In this document: in pieces, positions 53,064 through 62,221 of the stretch
Layout of the letters: every line of letters begins with the position of its first letter
Numbering within the stretch: position 1 is the first letter of the stretch
The notes under the pieces: model-generated
What the model was told of the DNA's origin: nothing
The model's input: only the letters and a program-made list of their open reading frames with translations
The model's database searches: none
Assembly (NCBI GenBank): GCA_038148375.1
Contig: JAYQVH010000002.1
Location: 1 to 64,000, forward strand
Reading direction: 5' to 3'
DNA length: 64,000 bases
Source of the DNA: CAWUEX02 sp038148375
Lineage (GTDB): Bacteria > Pseudomonadota > Alphaproteobacteria > Rhodospirillales > Rhodospirillaceae
Position numbers and translations under genes: made by a program

Positions 53064-55637
53064 ATGTCCGCTCGGCGCAATCTCATTGCGAATATTTCTA
53101 TTGCGATTGTCGCGACAACGCAGGCCGTTGCACAGCCGAATGTCGAGGAAATCACCGTCACAGGTTCCTATGTGAAACGCGACCTCGCGGATGGCGGCGC
53201 GCCGCTGGTCGTGGTAACCGCGGATGATCTGGTCAACTTCGGCCTGTCCGGTGTTGGCGACTTCATCAGTTTCTTGCCGTTCAATTCGGGCTCGGAATTC
53301 AACGCTGACGTGTTCACGCAGAATCTGTCAGCGGGAACTTCCAACTTCAATCTGCGCGGTTTGGGGCTGAATTCGACACTGGTGCTGTTGAATGGCCGGC
53401 GTCAGACGGTTTCTGGCGGTGTTGCCGACGACGGATCGACGTTTGTCGATATCAATGCATTGGTTCCCCTGAACGCCGTCGAGCGAATTGAGGTTCTTAA
53501 AGATGGCGCGGCGGCGCTGTACGGCACCGACGCGGTCGCCGGAGTTGTCAACGTCATCACCCGCACCGATCTGCAAGGGTGGGAAGCCGAAGGTGAATAC
53601 CGCACGACGACGAGATCATCTCAGGAAGACGCGATTGTCCGTGCAGCTTACGGCTGGGAGTCCGACCGCCTATCCATGCTGGCCGCGGGAAGCTACCTGC
53701 GCCGCTCGTGGCTGCCGTCGCCGGAGCGGGATTTCACTGCGGGCAAGGGCTTGTCATCTTTCGGGCAGCCTGGGTCTTTCATTTTGCTCGCCCCGTCATC
53801 ATCCTTTCCAGACGCGCCGTTTGGTTTGATGCCACCGCAAAGTGTAATTGATCCGGATTGCGCAGCCGCCGGAGGGCAGCCGAGAGAGGTTGTGTCCGGT
53901 TCGGGGCTCGGCAACTGCATCTTTGACTTTACCCCGTACTATCATTTGGTGCCGCGTGAGCGACGGTGGATCGGTTATGCCTCGGCGACGTACGCTGCCG
54001 GTGACGTCGAGGTGTTTGGCGACGCGGGATATGCTTCCACGTCGGTCGAACGCGGCACGTCGCCGTCGTTCCCGATCCTTAATCTGGTCACGGTGCCGGC
54101 CAACAATCCCGGCAATGTATTCAACACACCAGCGTTGTTTCTGGGGCGGCCGTTAGGCGCGGACGCGCCGGTCAATTTGGTTACCCACGACTCCGATACT
54201 TGGCGGGTGACCGGCGGCGGCCGTGGCGATGCCGGTGGCGGCTGGAGTTGGGAAGTTTCAGCGTCGTTCAGCGCCAACGAACACATCGTCCGTATAGCCA
54301 ACGCGCTGTCGGACCGTTTCAACGCCGCGCTAAACGGTCAGGGAGGGCCCAATAACAACCAGTTCTTCAATCCGTTCGGTTCCGCAGCGCTGTCGCAGCC
54401 AGGCGACCCGACGTACAACGACCCGGCCGTGATCGAGGATTTTCTGTCCACGGCAATGTACGACTACGAAACATCGCTTCTCGTGTTCGAAAGCCGCGTT
54501 ACCGGAAGCGTGGCCGAACTGGCGCACGGTCCTGTGGCGGTCGCCCTCGGAGCCCAGGCGCGGCGGGAAAAAATCACCGGCGACCTCGACGATCAATTCA
54601 ATGCCGAAAACTATCTGTTTCTGATTGGCGGCCCCGACTTTGCGGGCAACCGCACCGTCTTGGCTGCCTATGCGGAGGCCAACATTCCTTTGAGCGCAAA
54701 GGCGGATGCTCAATTGGCGCTACGGCATGAAAACTATGAAGGCGGCATTGCGTCGACCGACCCGAAGATCTCTCTGTCGTGGCGCCCCATCGATTGGTTG
54801 ACGGGCCGCGCTTCTTTCGGCACCGCGTTCCGCGCGCCCAGCGTGTTTCAAAGATTCTCGTCCCAGACGGTGCTGTCCAACATTTCAGATCCCGTCACCG
54901 GTTCGGTCGTGTTCCGCGGCGTGCGCACCGTCGGCAGTGACGACCTGAAGCCGGAACAAGCGGATGTCTGGAACGTTGGAGTCCGTATCGAGCCGCGAGA
55001 CGGGTTGAGTTTCGATCTGGATTACTGGCGCTTCGACTACTCGAACATCATCGTCAAGGAGAACGCTCAGGCTATTGTCGATGCCAATCCGTTCGACCCA
55101 AAGATCATCCGTGAAGCGGGGCAAATCCTTAGGATCGATACGAATTACGTCAATACGCCCTCGGTCCAGACGGATGGCGTTGACATTGCGGCCGCGTATT
55201 CAATCGACTCCAGTGCGGGACATCGGTGGTCGTTTGGCGCGGACCTGACCTACATCCATCGATATACGATTCAGACCGCGCCCGGTGGGCCGAAGCAGGA
55301 CGTGGCCGGTAGCCGCAACTTCAGAACGTTCGCCCGTTCCCTGCCGAGGTGGCGCAGCACGATAAGCGCCGCATGGGCAGCGGATAGGTTCGCCGCCGCC
55401 GCGACCGTGAGAACGATCTCCAGTTATCAGGATGACCAGAATGGGGTGCCGGTCGACAGTCACATCACAGTCGATGGGCAGGTCTCATATGACTTCGAGG
55501 GTCCGATCCTGACACTCGGCGTGATTAACGCACTCGATCAAGATCCGCCGGATGTGAACACCTCTGTCGGATTCGATTCCAAGGTGCATGATCCGCGCGG
55601 CCGGGTTGTCTACCTCCGCCTCTCGTCCGCGTTCTAG
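53064..55637 (+). CDS. TonB-dependent outer-membrane receptor
   Basis: 857 residues. Signal peptide ANISIAIVATTQAVAQ, TonB box-like EEITVTGS, plug domain (about 30-160; LNLRGLGLN-like, LVLLNGRRQT, ERIEVLKDGAAALYGTDAVAGVVNVIT) and a 22-strand barrel ending VVYLRLSSAF with the terminal Phe needed for assembly. No STN domain, so no sigma-type signalling partner is expected. Divergent from the family-5 binding protein gene. Its TAG overlaps the stop codon of the GGDEF gene on the other strand. Confidence 0.93.
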   Translation: MSARRNLIANISIAIVATTQAVAQPNVEEITVTGSYVKRDLADGGAPLVVVTADDLVNFGLSGVGDFISFLPFNSGSEFNADVFTQNLSAGTSNFNLRGLGLNSTLVLLNGRRQTVSGGVADDGSTFVDINALVPLNAVERIEVLKDGAAALYGTDAVAGVVNVITRTDLQGWEAEGEYRTTTRSSQEDAIVRAAYGWESDRLSMLAAGSYLRRSWLPSPERDFTAGKGLSSFGQPGSFILLAPSSSFPDAPFGLMPPQSVIDPDCAAAGGQPREVVSGSGLGNCIFDFTPYYHLVPRERRWIGYASATYAAGDVEVFGDAGYASTSVERGTSPSFPILNLVTVPANNPGNVFNTPALFLGRPLGADAPVNLVTHDSDTWRVTGGGRGDAGGGWSWEVSASFSANEHIVRIANALSDRFNAALNGQGGPNNNQFFNPFGSAALSQPGDPTYNDPAVIEDFLSTAMYDYETSLLVFESRVTGSVAELAHGPVAVALGAQARREKITGDLDDQFNAENYLFLIGGPDFAGNRTVLAAYAEANIPLSAKADAQLALRHENYEGGIASTDPKISLSWRPIDWLTGRASFGTAFRAPSVFQRFSSQTVLSNISDPVTGSVVFRGVRTVGSDDLKPEQADVWNVGVRIEPRDGLSFDLDYWRFDYSNIIVKENAQAIVDANPFDPKIIREAGQILRIDTNYVNTPSVQTDGVDIAAAYSIDSSAGHRWSFGADLTYIHRYTIQTAPGGPKQDVAGSRNFRTFARSLPRWRSTISAAWAADRFAAAATVRTISSYQDDQNGVPVDSHITVDGQVSYDFEGPILTLGVINALDQDPPDVNTSVGFDSKVHDPRGRVVYLRLSSAF

Positions 55638-56569
55638 GACATTTCGGCGATTACATATGCTAGCTCTCCGGTGTCGGCGGCAGTCTTGCGTGCCTGGCTT
55701 AAAGCCTCGTCGGCGGCATGCAGAACAGTATCAGGGGTATCGCCGTGCTTGGGATGAAGGGCGACGCCGGCCGCCGCCGACACGTCGAAGGATTTTCCGT
55801 CGACACGTACCGGCACTTTAAAGCCCAAGATCAGTTTCTTGACGATGATCAGCGCGTTCTCGTCGTCGCCGAAGTTTTCGATCAGGCAACCGAACTCATC
55901 GCTGCCAAACCGTGCCACCATGTCGGCTTTGCGGATGCTCGACTTCAGGCGGTTGGCGACGGCCATGAGAACTTGATCACCCACTGCGTGGCCATGTTCT
56001 TCGTTGATCCGCTCGAACCTTTGCAGATCGAGACACACAACGCAGACCGAATACTCCGTTCTCTCGGCGCGGAACAGCGCTTGTTGGAGCCGGTCGGAAA
56101 ATGCCTGCCGATTCAAAGCGCCCGTAAGCCTGTCATATTGAATCGAGTACTTGAGGTCCGCCGTCTCGCGCGCAGCGCTGACGGTATAGCGAATGGCCCG
56201 TTCCAAGACCTCACCGGAAAGAGACCGTATATCGATGAAGAACGCGGCGCCGCGCCGCTGGCATTCTTCGTCCAGGTCCATGTCGTTCGAGTCCGCCAGC
56301 ACGATCACCGGCGGCGGCGACGGCAGTTTGATGGCGCGGTCGATGAAGTCGAAGGCGGAAGTGCCGTCTTCAAGTGAAGTATGAACCAGGCACACGCTCA
56401 CCGGGCCGGTGCGTAATATGTCCATCGCGTCGTGCAATCCTGACGCGCGGGAAACTAAATTTGCCGTGAAGCCGGTATCAAGAAGCGTGTTTTCCACCAG
56501 CCGTGCCTGCGCCGTGCCCGGCATCGCCAGAAGCATGGAGAGTTTACTGCGGTTCGGAACGGTCGCCAT
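55634..56569 (-). CDS. GGDEF-domain protein with pseudo-receiver, GSDEF variant
   Basis: 311 residues. N-terminal receiver-like domain (10-130) in which the phospho-acceptor Asp is His63 (LVHTSLEDG), so it is probably not phosphorylated normally. The C-terminal diguanylate cyclase domain starts YDRLTGALNRQAF and carries GSDEF at 222-226 in place of GGDEF, with an RxxD inhibitory site (RKAD, 213-216) five residues before it. Second-glycine variants have reduced or no cyclase activity in general, so it may be an effector or cyclase of unknown strength. It lies 16 bases after the enoyl-CoA hydratase gene on the same strand. Confidence 0.88.
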   Translation of the reverse strand: MATVPNRSKLSMLLAMPGTAQARLVENTLLDTGFTANLVSRASGLHDAMDILRTGPVSVCLVHTSLEDGTSAFDFIDRAIKLPSPPPVIVLADSNDMDLDEECQRRGAAFFIDIRSLSGEVLERAIRYTVSAARETADLKYSIQYDRLTGALNRQAFSDRLQQALFRAERTEYSVCVVCLDLQRFERINEEHGHAVGDQVLMAVANRLKSSIRKADMVARFGSDEFGCLIENFGDDENALIIVKKLILGFKVPVRVDGKSFDVSAAAGVALHPKHGDTPDTVLHAADEALSQARKTAADTGELAYVIAEMS

Positions 56570-56585
56570 ACGGAGTTAAGCCTAA

Positions 56586-57356
56586 CTATTTTTGTAGAAA
56601 CGCTTTGCGCGCGGAAACGGCTTCAGCAAATGCGCCGGACAATTGGCTTTGATCCGCATCGGCAAAGGCGGATGCTTTGTGAAGCGCAGTTGCGGTCGCG
56701 TTGATGGCTTCCTTGACCATGCGCACGGTAACAGCCGGCATCTCCAAAGTCTTGCGCGCCAAGCGCTCGGCAGAGTTCGCGGCATCGCCGGGCGCCGACA
56801 ACTCATCGACGACTCCCCAGTCTAAAGCCTGATCGGCGGGCATGCGCTCGCACAACAGGCAAATACGCTTTGCTCTCGCCGGCCCGACCAGGGTGATCAA
56901 ACGCGGTAGGGCGCCCCACTGTAGGTTGAGCCCAATCTTAACTTCGGGCACTTGGAGGAAAGCGGTTTCCGACATAACGCGAAAGTCGCAAGCCAATGCC
57001 AACGCGCAGCCGGCGCCAATGGCAAGACCCTCCATCGCCGCCACGGTCACTTGCGGCATGTCCTCCCAGGCCTGACACAGGCGCACGCCGCGATAGAAGA
57101 TCTCCCGCTTTTCCAGATCCGACATTTCGTCCTGCACCCACATGCGCGGGTCTTTGAGGTCAATTCCCGCTGAAAAAACCGAGTCGGCACCGGTTAGGAC
57201 GACGGCGTGCACGTCCAGGTCGGACTGAAAGGCGCGCGCCGCATCGGTCAGCGCCAGGATTGTGTCCTGATCGAACGCGTTCAGGCTTCCTTTGCGGTCA
57301 AAGGTGACCTGGGCAAAAGGCGGATCCCGTTTCACGGTAACGCTGTTAGAGGACAT
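56586..57356 (-). CDS. Enoyl-CoA hydratase/isomerase family protein
   Basis: 256 residues, crotonase fold. FSAGIDLKDPRMW is the oxyanion/CoA-binding segment, MEGLAIGAGCALALACDFRV the second oxyanion loop, and EVKIGLNLQWGALPRL the region normally carrying catalytic acid residues; the typical Glu pair is only partly identifiable, so it may be a hydratase, isomerase or related activity. It precedes the GGDEF gene by 16 bases. Divergent from the glutamate-synthase-like gene (86 bases). Confidence 0.88.
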   Translation of the reverse strand: MSSNSVTVKRDPPFAQVTFDRKGSLNAFDQDTILALTDAARAFQSDLDVHAVVLTGADSVFSAGIDLKDPRMWVQDEMSDLEKREIFYRGVRLCQAWEDMPQVTVAAMEGLAIGAGCALALACDFRVMSETAFLQVPEVKIGLNLQWGALPRLITLVGPARAKRICLLCERMPADQALDWGVVDELSAPGDAANSAERLARKTLEMPAVTVRMVKEAINATATALHKASAFADADQSQLSGAFAEAVSARKAFLQK

Positions 57357-57442
57357 AGCTTTTCCTTTCGTGGGGCCGTAAATTCGCTGCAGGAGACAGG
57401 GGCTTGCTTCAATAAATAGACTAACGCCCGGGGGACAAGGAT

Positions 57443-58975
57443 ATGAACTCTTTGCTGCAGGACATTGCCAGTTCGACCGTGTTCGCGGTGATCGAACTTC
57501 TTGTGTTTCTGTTTGTTTTGACGTTCGGCATCGGATTGGTCGCGATTCTCGTCTTATATGTTATCGACAAGACACAAACGACCCATGCCATCCGTCGTAA
57601 TTATCCGGTCATAGGGCGGTTTCGCTACCTGTTCGAAGAACTTGGTGAGTATTTCCGCCAATACTTTTTCGCCATGGACCGCGAGGAGATGCCCTTTAAC
57701 CGGGCGCAGCGTTCGTGGGTGTACCGCGCCGCCAAAGGCGTAGACACGACAACCGCGTTCGGTTCGACACGGGATATCCGCGGTATTGGCAGCATCTTTT
57801 TCGTCAACACGCCCTATCCGACTCTCGACTCCGACGCGGTCGAACCGGCCAGCGTGACGATCGGACCCCATGCCCGGAAACCCTATACGACGAAATGGCT
57901 GTTCAATGTGTCCGGCATGAGCTACGGCGCAATCTCGAATCCGGCAGTGCGGGCCCTCTCGAACGGCGCGCGGATGGCGGGATGCTGGCTCAACACCGGC
58001 GAAGGCGGTCTGTCCCCCTATCATCTCGAAGGCGGCGCTGACATCGTATTTCAAATCGGCACGGCCAAATACGGGGTCTGCAATGAACAGGGCGGGCTCG
58101 ACGACGAACGGCTGAAGGCCATCGCCGCGCACGAACAGGTCCGCATGTTTGAACTCAAGCTGAGCCAAGGCGCGAAGCCCGGCAAGGGCGGAATTTTGCC
58201 TGCCGGTAAGGTGACGGCAGAGATCGCACAAATCCGTGGCATTGCAGTTGGCAAATCGTCAATAAGCCCGAACCGTCATCCTGAAATCGACAGTGTCGAC
58301 GATCTACTCGATATGCTCGAGCACATCCGCGAGGTCACCGGCAAGCCCGTCGGCTTTAAGATGGTGATCGGCAATTACGATTGGCTGGACGAGTTATGCC
58401 GCGCAATCGTTACCCGAGGCCACGCGCGGGCTCCGGATTTCGTCACCATCGACAGTTCGGATGGCGGTACCGGCGCTGCTCCGCCGGCGCTGATGGATTA
58501 CATGGGCCTGCCTCTTTCCGAGAGCTTGCCGGTCATGGTCGACAAATTGACCGAATATGGACTCAAAGACCGCATCAAGGTCATCGCCAGCGGTAAGCTG
58601 ATCAATCCCGCGGAAGCGGCGTGGGCGCTATGCGCTGGCGCGGACTTCATTGCTTCGGCGCGCGGGTTCATGTTTGCGCTCGGGTGTATTCAGGCACTGC
58701 AATGCAATAAGAACACGTGCCCAACGGGCATTACGACTCACGACAAGCGCCTTCAACGCGGGCTCGATCCCGTTGATAAGGCTGAGCGTGTGCGCCGATA
58801 CGCGGAGTCCATCGTCTATGAAGTGGGTGTAATCGCCCACTCCTGTGGTGTATCAGAACCGCGGCAACTCAAGCGTTTCCATGCGCGAATCGTAACCGAA
58901 AGCGGCCGTTCGCGCGGATTCGACGAAATCTTTCCGTTGCCGCCGTTGCGCGAAGACCTGCAAGCCGCGCAGTAG
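57443..58975 (+). CDS. Membrane-anchored FMN-binding glutamate-synthase-family protein
   Basis: 510 residues. An N-terminal hydrophobic segment (about residues 15-40, AVIELLVFLFVLTFGIGLVAILVLY) anchors it to the membrane, unlike classical GltB. The FMN barrel shows LFNVSGMSYGAIS, NTGEGGLSPYH, ELKLSQGAKPGKGG, IDSSDGGTGAAPP and the iron-sulfur cysteines in CIQALQCNKNTCPTGI, as for GltS-type 3Fe-4S clusters. The glutaminase domain is absent. Its physiological role is unknown. The leuC gene starts 35 bases downstream, in the same direction. Confidence 0.9.
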   Translation: MNSLLQDIASSTVFAVIELLVFLFVLTFGIGLVAILVLYVIDKTQTTHAIRRNYPVIGRFRYLFEELGEYFRQYFFAMDREEMPFNRAQRSWVYRAAKGVDTTTAFGSTRDIRGIGSIFFVNTPYPTLDSDAVEPASVTIGPHARKPYTTKWLFNVSGMSYGAISNPAVRALSNGARMAGCWLNTGEGGLSPYHLEGGADIVFQIGTAKYGVCNEQGGLDDERLKAIAAHEQVRMFELKLSQGAKPGKGGILPAGKVTAEIAQIRGIAVGKSSISPNRHPEIDSVDDLLDMLEHIREVTGKPVGFKMVIGNYDWLDELCRAIVTRGHARAPDFVTIDSSDGGTGAAPPALMDYMGLPLSESLPVMVDKLTEYGLKDRIKVIASGKLINPAEAAWALCAGADFIASARGFMFALGCIQALQCNKNTCPTGITTHDKRLQRGLDPVDKAERVRRYAESIVYEVGVIAHSCGVSEPRQLKRFHARIVTESGRSRGFDEIFPLPPLREDLQAAQ

Positions 58976-59010
58976 CCGCCGGCGTCAGACATAAACGAGG
59001 GAGAGCCCGC

Positions 59011-60423
59011 GTGGCCAAGACACTCTACGACAACATCTGGAACGCTCATGTCGTCGAACAGACCGAAACCGGCGAATGCCTGATCTATATTGACCGCCAC
59101 CTCGTGCAGGAAGTTTCGAGCCCGCAGGCCTTTCAGGGATTGCGCGATGCGGGGCGTACCGTGCACCGGCCCACTGCATCTCTGGCGATGCCCGACCACG
59201 CCATGCCCACCACGCCTGACCGGTTGACCAAAATCGACGACGAGGAAGCACGCATTCAGCTCGCCGCGCTCATCGACAATACCAACGAATTCGAGGTCCC
59301 GTATATCCAGCTCGACGACCGGCGCCAGGGCATCGTTCACATCGTCGGACCGGAGCAAGGCTTTACTCTTCCGGGCACGACATTGGTTTGCGGCGATTCT
59401 CATACGTCGACTCACGGCGCGCTTGGTGCGCTCGCTTTTGGCATCGGTACGTCTGAAATCGAGCACGTGTTGGCGACGCAGTGTCACATCATGCGGAAGT
59501 CGAAAACCATGCGCGTGTCCGTCAACGGTTCGCTGCCCTTGGGGGTCACGGCCAAGGACATGGCTCTGGCCATCATCGCTGAACTGGGTACCGCTGGCGG
59601 TACCGGTTACGCCATCGAATACGCCGGTGAGGCGGTGCGCGCGCTTTCCATCGAAGGCCGCATGACGCTGTGCAATTTAACTATCGAAGCCGGCGCCCGT
59701 ACCGGCATGGTTGCGCCCGATGAAACCACGTTCGCGTATGTCAAAGGCCGGCCCTTCGCGCCCAAGGGCGAAGACTGGGACAACGCCGTCGCGTACTGGA
59801 AGTCATTGGTGTCCGCACCGGATGCCGTTTTTGACAAGGAAATCACGTTGAATGCGGCGGACATCGCGCCGCGTGTGACTTGGGGTACGAGTCCTGAAGA
59901 CTCCGCACCGATCACAGCGGTTATTCCCGATCCGTCCGAATACGCAGATCCCGATAAGCGTAAGGCCGTTGAACGGTCTCTCGAGTACATGGACTTGAAG
60001 CCGGGTACGGCGCTGTCAGACGTGGCGATCGACCGGGTGTTTATCGGTTCGTGTACCAACAGCCGTATCGAGGACATTCGCGCCGCCGCCGCCGTGGCCA
60101 AGGGCCGCAAGGTCGCCGACGGGGTCAGTGCGATGGTCGTGCCGGGATCCGGACTGGTCAAAGCGCAGGCCGAAGAGGAAGGTCTCGATGAGATTCTTAA
60201 GGCCGCCGGGTTCGACTGGCGTGAGCCCGGATGCTCCATGTGTGTGGGGATTAATCCGGACCGGCTAGAGCCCGGAGAGCGGTGCGCGTCGACGTCCAAC
60301 CGCAATTTCGAAGGTCGCCAAGGGCGCGGCGGACGTACGCATCTGGTTAGCCCGGCCATGGCGGCGGCGGCCGCCGTGATGGGGCGTTTGACCGACGTCC
60401 GCGGTTTGACGGCGGGAGAATAG
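59011..60423 (+). CDS. leuC: 3-Isopropylmalate dehydratase large subunit
   Basis: 470 residues from a GTG with GGGAG upstream; Fe-S enzyme isomerising 2- to 3-isopropylmalate in leucine synthesis. Hallmarks: MAKTLYDNIWNAHVV, GDSHTSTHGALGALAFGIG, SCTNSR and the 4Fe-4S cysteines in GCSMCVGINPD; SNRNFEGRQG near the end. The small subunit LeuD, usually next to it, is not in this window, so the holoenzyme needs a LeuD from elsewhere. Here it lies between a glutamate-synthase-like gene and a DapA-family aldolase. Confidence 0.94.
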   Translation: MAKTLYDNIWNAHVVEQTETGECLIYIDRHLVQEVSSPQAFQGLRDAGRTVHRPTASLAMPDHAMPTTPDRLTKIDDEEARIQLAALIDNTNEFEVPYIQLDDRRQGIVHIVGPEQGFTLPGTTLVCGDSHTSTHGALGALAFGIGTSEIEHVLATQCHIMRKSKTMRVSVNGSLPLGVTAKDMALAIIAELGTAGGTGYAIEYAGEAVRALSIEGRMTLCNLTIEAGARTGMVAPDETTFAYVKGRPFAPKGEDWDNAVAYWKSLVSAPDAVFDKEITLNAADIAPRVTWGTSPEDSAPITAVIPDPSEYADPDKRKAVERSLEYMDLKPGTALSDVAIDRVFIGSCTNSRIEDIRAAAAVAKGRKVADGVSAMVVPGSGLVKAQAEEEGLDEILKAAGFDWREPGCSMCVGINPDRLEPGERCASTSNRNFEGRQGRGGRTHLVSPAMAAAAAVMGRLTDVRGLTAGE

Positions 60424-60589
60424 GGCTGATTTCCTGACATTTTCCGGTCCAGGACCGTGTTCGGGGCCATTCTTTTTCGCAAAGTGTGGTAGAACGCTGG
60501 TGGGCGAGAAAGGGGTAACCGTCTGAAATGGCTGGGCAAAGCGTGTCCATCGCCGCTTCTCCCCAAGACTTCGGGGTTGGTTCGAAACC

Positions 60590-61489
60590 ATGATCAAGCT
60601 GAGCAAGACCTTCCTGCGTGGAGCTTATACGCCGCTGATCACGACCTTTAACGGTTGGAAGGTCGACTACGACGAGTTCGCCCGCTTTGTCGATTGGCAG
60701 ATTCGCAATGGAGCCGATGGCCTGGTCGTCGGCGGAACGTCCGGTGAGCCGATGTCCCTGACCGTCACCGAACGGCAAAACCTGTTGCGCATCGCCACGT
60801 CGGTTGCTCGCCACCGCGTGCCCGTTGTCGCCCATACCGGCGCGGCATCGCTCGCTGATTCCTGGGCGTTGACGGAACACGCTGAGCAGGTCGGCGCTGA
60901 TGCGGTGATGCTGATGATGCCGCCCTTCGTCAAGCCGCCGCAGCGCGGACTGCGTTCATTCGTTCAATACCTCGCGCGCGGTACGTCTCGCCCGATCTTG
61001 ATGTATCAAATTCCAAGTCGCACAGCTTCGACGCTGGAGATCGAAACGCTCGAAAAGATATGCGAGAAGGTGCCTTTTGTCGTCGGGATGAAGCAGTCAT
61101 CCGACGACGACGCGTACACGGCGGAGGTGGCTGAGCGCATGGGCCCGGACTTCCGGATGTTCATGGGCCTGCCAGAAATCGCGTGCGAGAAAATTCCCAA
61201 TCAGGCGGGCGGCCTCATCGTCGCAATCGCAAATATCGTGCCGGGAAAAATCGCTGAGATTTGTGAGCACGCTGCAAACGGAGACGCAGTGGAAGCGGCA
61301 TCCCTGAAAGCCGATATCACGGACCTCAATGATGCGGCCTTCCGCGACACCAGCCCGATCGGCGTGAAATACATGGCTTGGAAAATGGGTCTCATTCCGT
61401 CAGGTGAATGCCGTCTGCCACTGGTACCGCCGCGTGCAGAAGACATTGAGGTCATGGACGCCGCGCTCGAAAACGCCGGTCTCTTGTGA
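60590..61489 (+). CDS. DapA-family aldolase/lyase (dihydrodipicolinate synthase superfamily)
   Basis: 299 residues, TIM barrel. Catalytic features: GGTSGEP (Thr of the proton relay), ILMYQIPSRT (Tyr) and VVGMKQSSDDD (Schiff-base Lys). Sequence around the active site differs from true DapA (GTSGE for GTTGE, MKQSS for K-DS-S), so the substrate may be a different 2-oxo acid. The ATG at 60590 follows a 166-base gap after leuC; a weak operon link is possible. Confidence 0.9.
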   Translation: MIKLSKTFLRGAYTPLITTFNGWKVDYDEFARFVDWQIRNGADGLVVGGTSGEPMSLTVTERQNLLRIATSVARHRVPVVAHTGAASLADSWALTEHAEQVGADAVMLMMPPFVKPPQRGLRSFVQYLARGTSRPILMYQIPSRTASTLEIETLEKICEKVPFVVGMKQSSDDDAYTAEVAERMGPDFRMFMGLPEIACEKIPNQAGGLIVAIANIVPGKIAEICEHAANGDAVEAASLKADITDLNDAAFRDTSPIGVKYMAWKMGLIPSGECRLPLVPPRAEDIEVMDAALENAGLL

Positions 61490-61537
61490 GAATTGCGCAA
61501 CCAGCGCCAACGTCAAATCAAACGATAGGAACATGCA

Positions 61538-62200
61538 ATGGGGAAGACGATCAGTTTAACCGCGTCCGATGGTCACAGCTTCGAAGCCTACGAAGCAAAG
61601 CCCGATGGAGATATCAAGGCCGGCTTGGTCGTGATTCAGGAAATTTTCGGCGTTAACGATCACATGAAGGAAGTCACTGACGAATTCGCCGAACACGGCT
61701 ATTGGGCCGTGTGCCCCGCGTTCTTTGATCGCGTGCAGCCCGGTATGGTGCTCTCTTATTCCGACATGGGCGCAGGTCGCGATGCGGTCGGAAAAATCAG
61801 CGATGATATGGTCATTGCAGACATCAATGCGGCTGCGGATCATGTTCGTTCGGCCGGCAAGGTCGGTGTCATCGGCTACTGCTGGGGCGGCGCAATGGCC
61901 TTCCTCGGCGCCAGTAAAGCAAAAGTCGATTGCGGTGTGTCCTACTACGGCACGCGCATCATCCAATACAGCCCGGAGATGAAACCGGTGGTGCCGATGC
62001 AGTACCATTACGGAGAGACCGACAAATCCTTCCCGATGGATGCTGTTAAGAAGGTGATGGACGAACAACCTGAGGGCGAACACTTCGTCTACCCTGACGC
62101 CGATCATGGTTTTAGCTGCACCGACCGGCCGCAATACAACGCGGACGCCACGGCACTGGCACTAAAACGTTCGCTGGCGTTTTTCGAGGCCAATCTGTAG
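61538..62200 (+). CDS. Dienelactone hydrolase family protein
   Basis: 220 residues, alpha/beta-hydrolase. The catalytic triad is Cys (GYCWGGAM), Asp (GETDKSFP) and His (PDADHGF), as in dienelactone hydrolase, with the conserved Glu in QEIFGVN. It hydrolyses dienelactones or other cyclic esters in aromatic catabolism; a specific pathway is not seen here. AGGAA 6 bases before the ATG. Spacing from the aldolase gene is 48 bases and to the TauE gene 21, so the three are likely co-transcribed. Confidence 0.92.
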   Translation: MGKTISLTASDGHSFEAYEAKPDGDIKAGLVVIQEIFGVNDHMKEVTDEFAEHGYWAVCPAFFDRVQPGMVLSYSDMGAGRDAVGKISDDMVIADINAAADHVRSAGKVGVIGYCWGGAMAFLGASKAKVDCGVSYYGTRIIQYSPEMKPVVPMQYHYGETDKSFPMDAVKKVMDEQPEGEHFVYPDADHGFSCTDRPQYNADATALALKRSLAFFEANL

Positions 62201-62221
62201 CGCGGCCCTGGCGCCCGCCAC

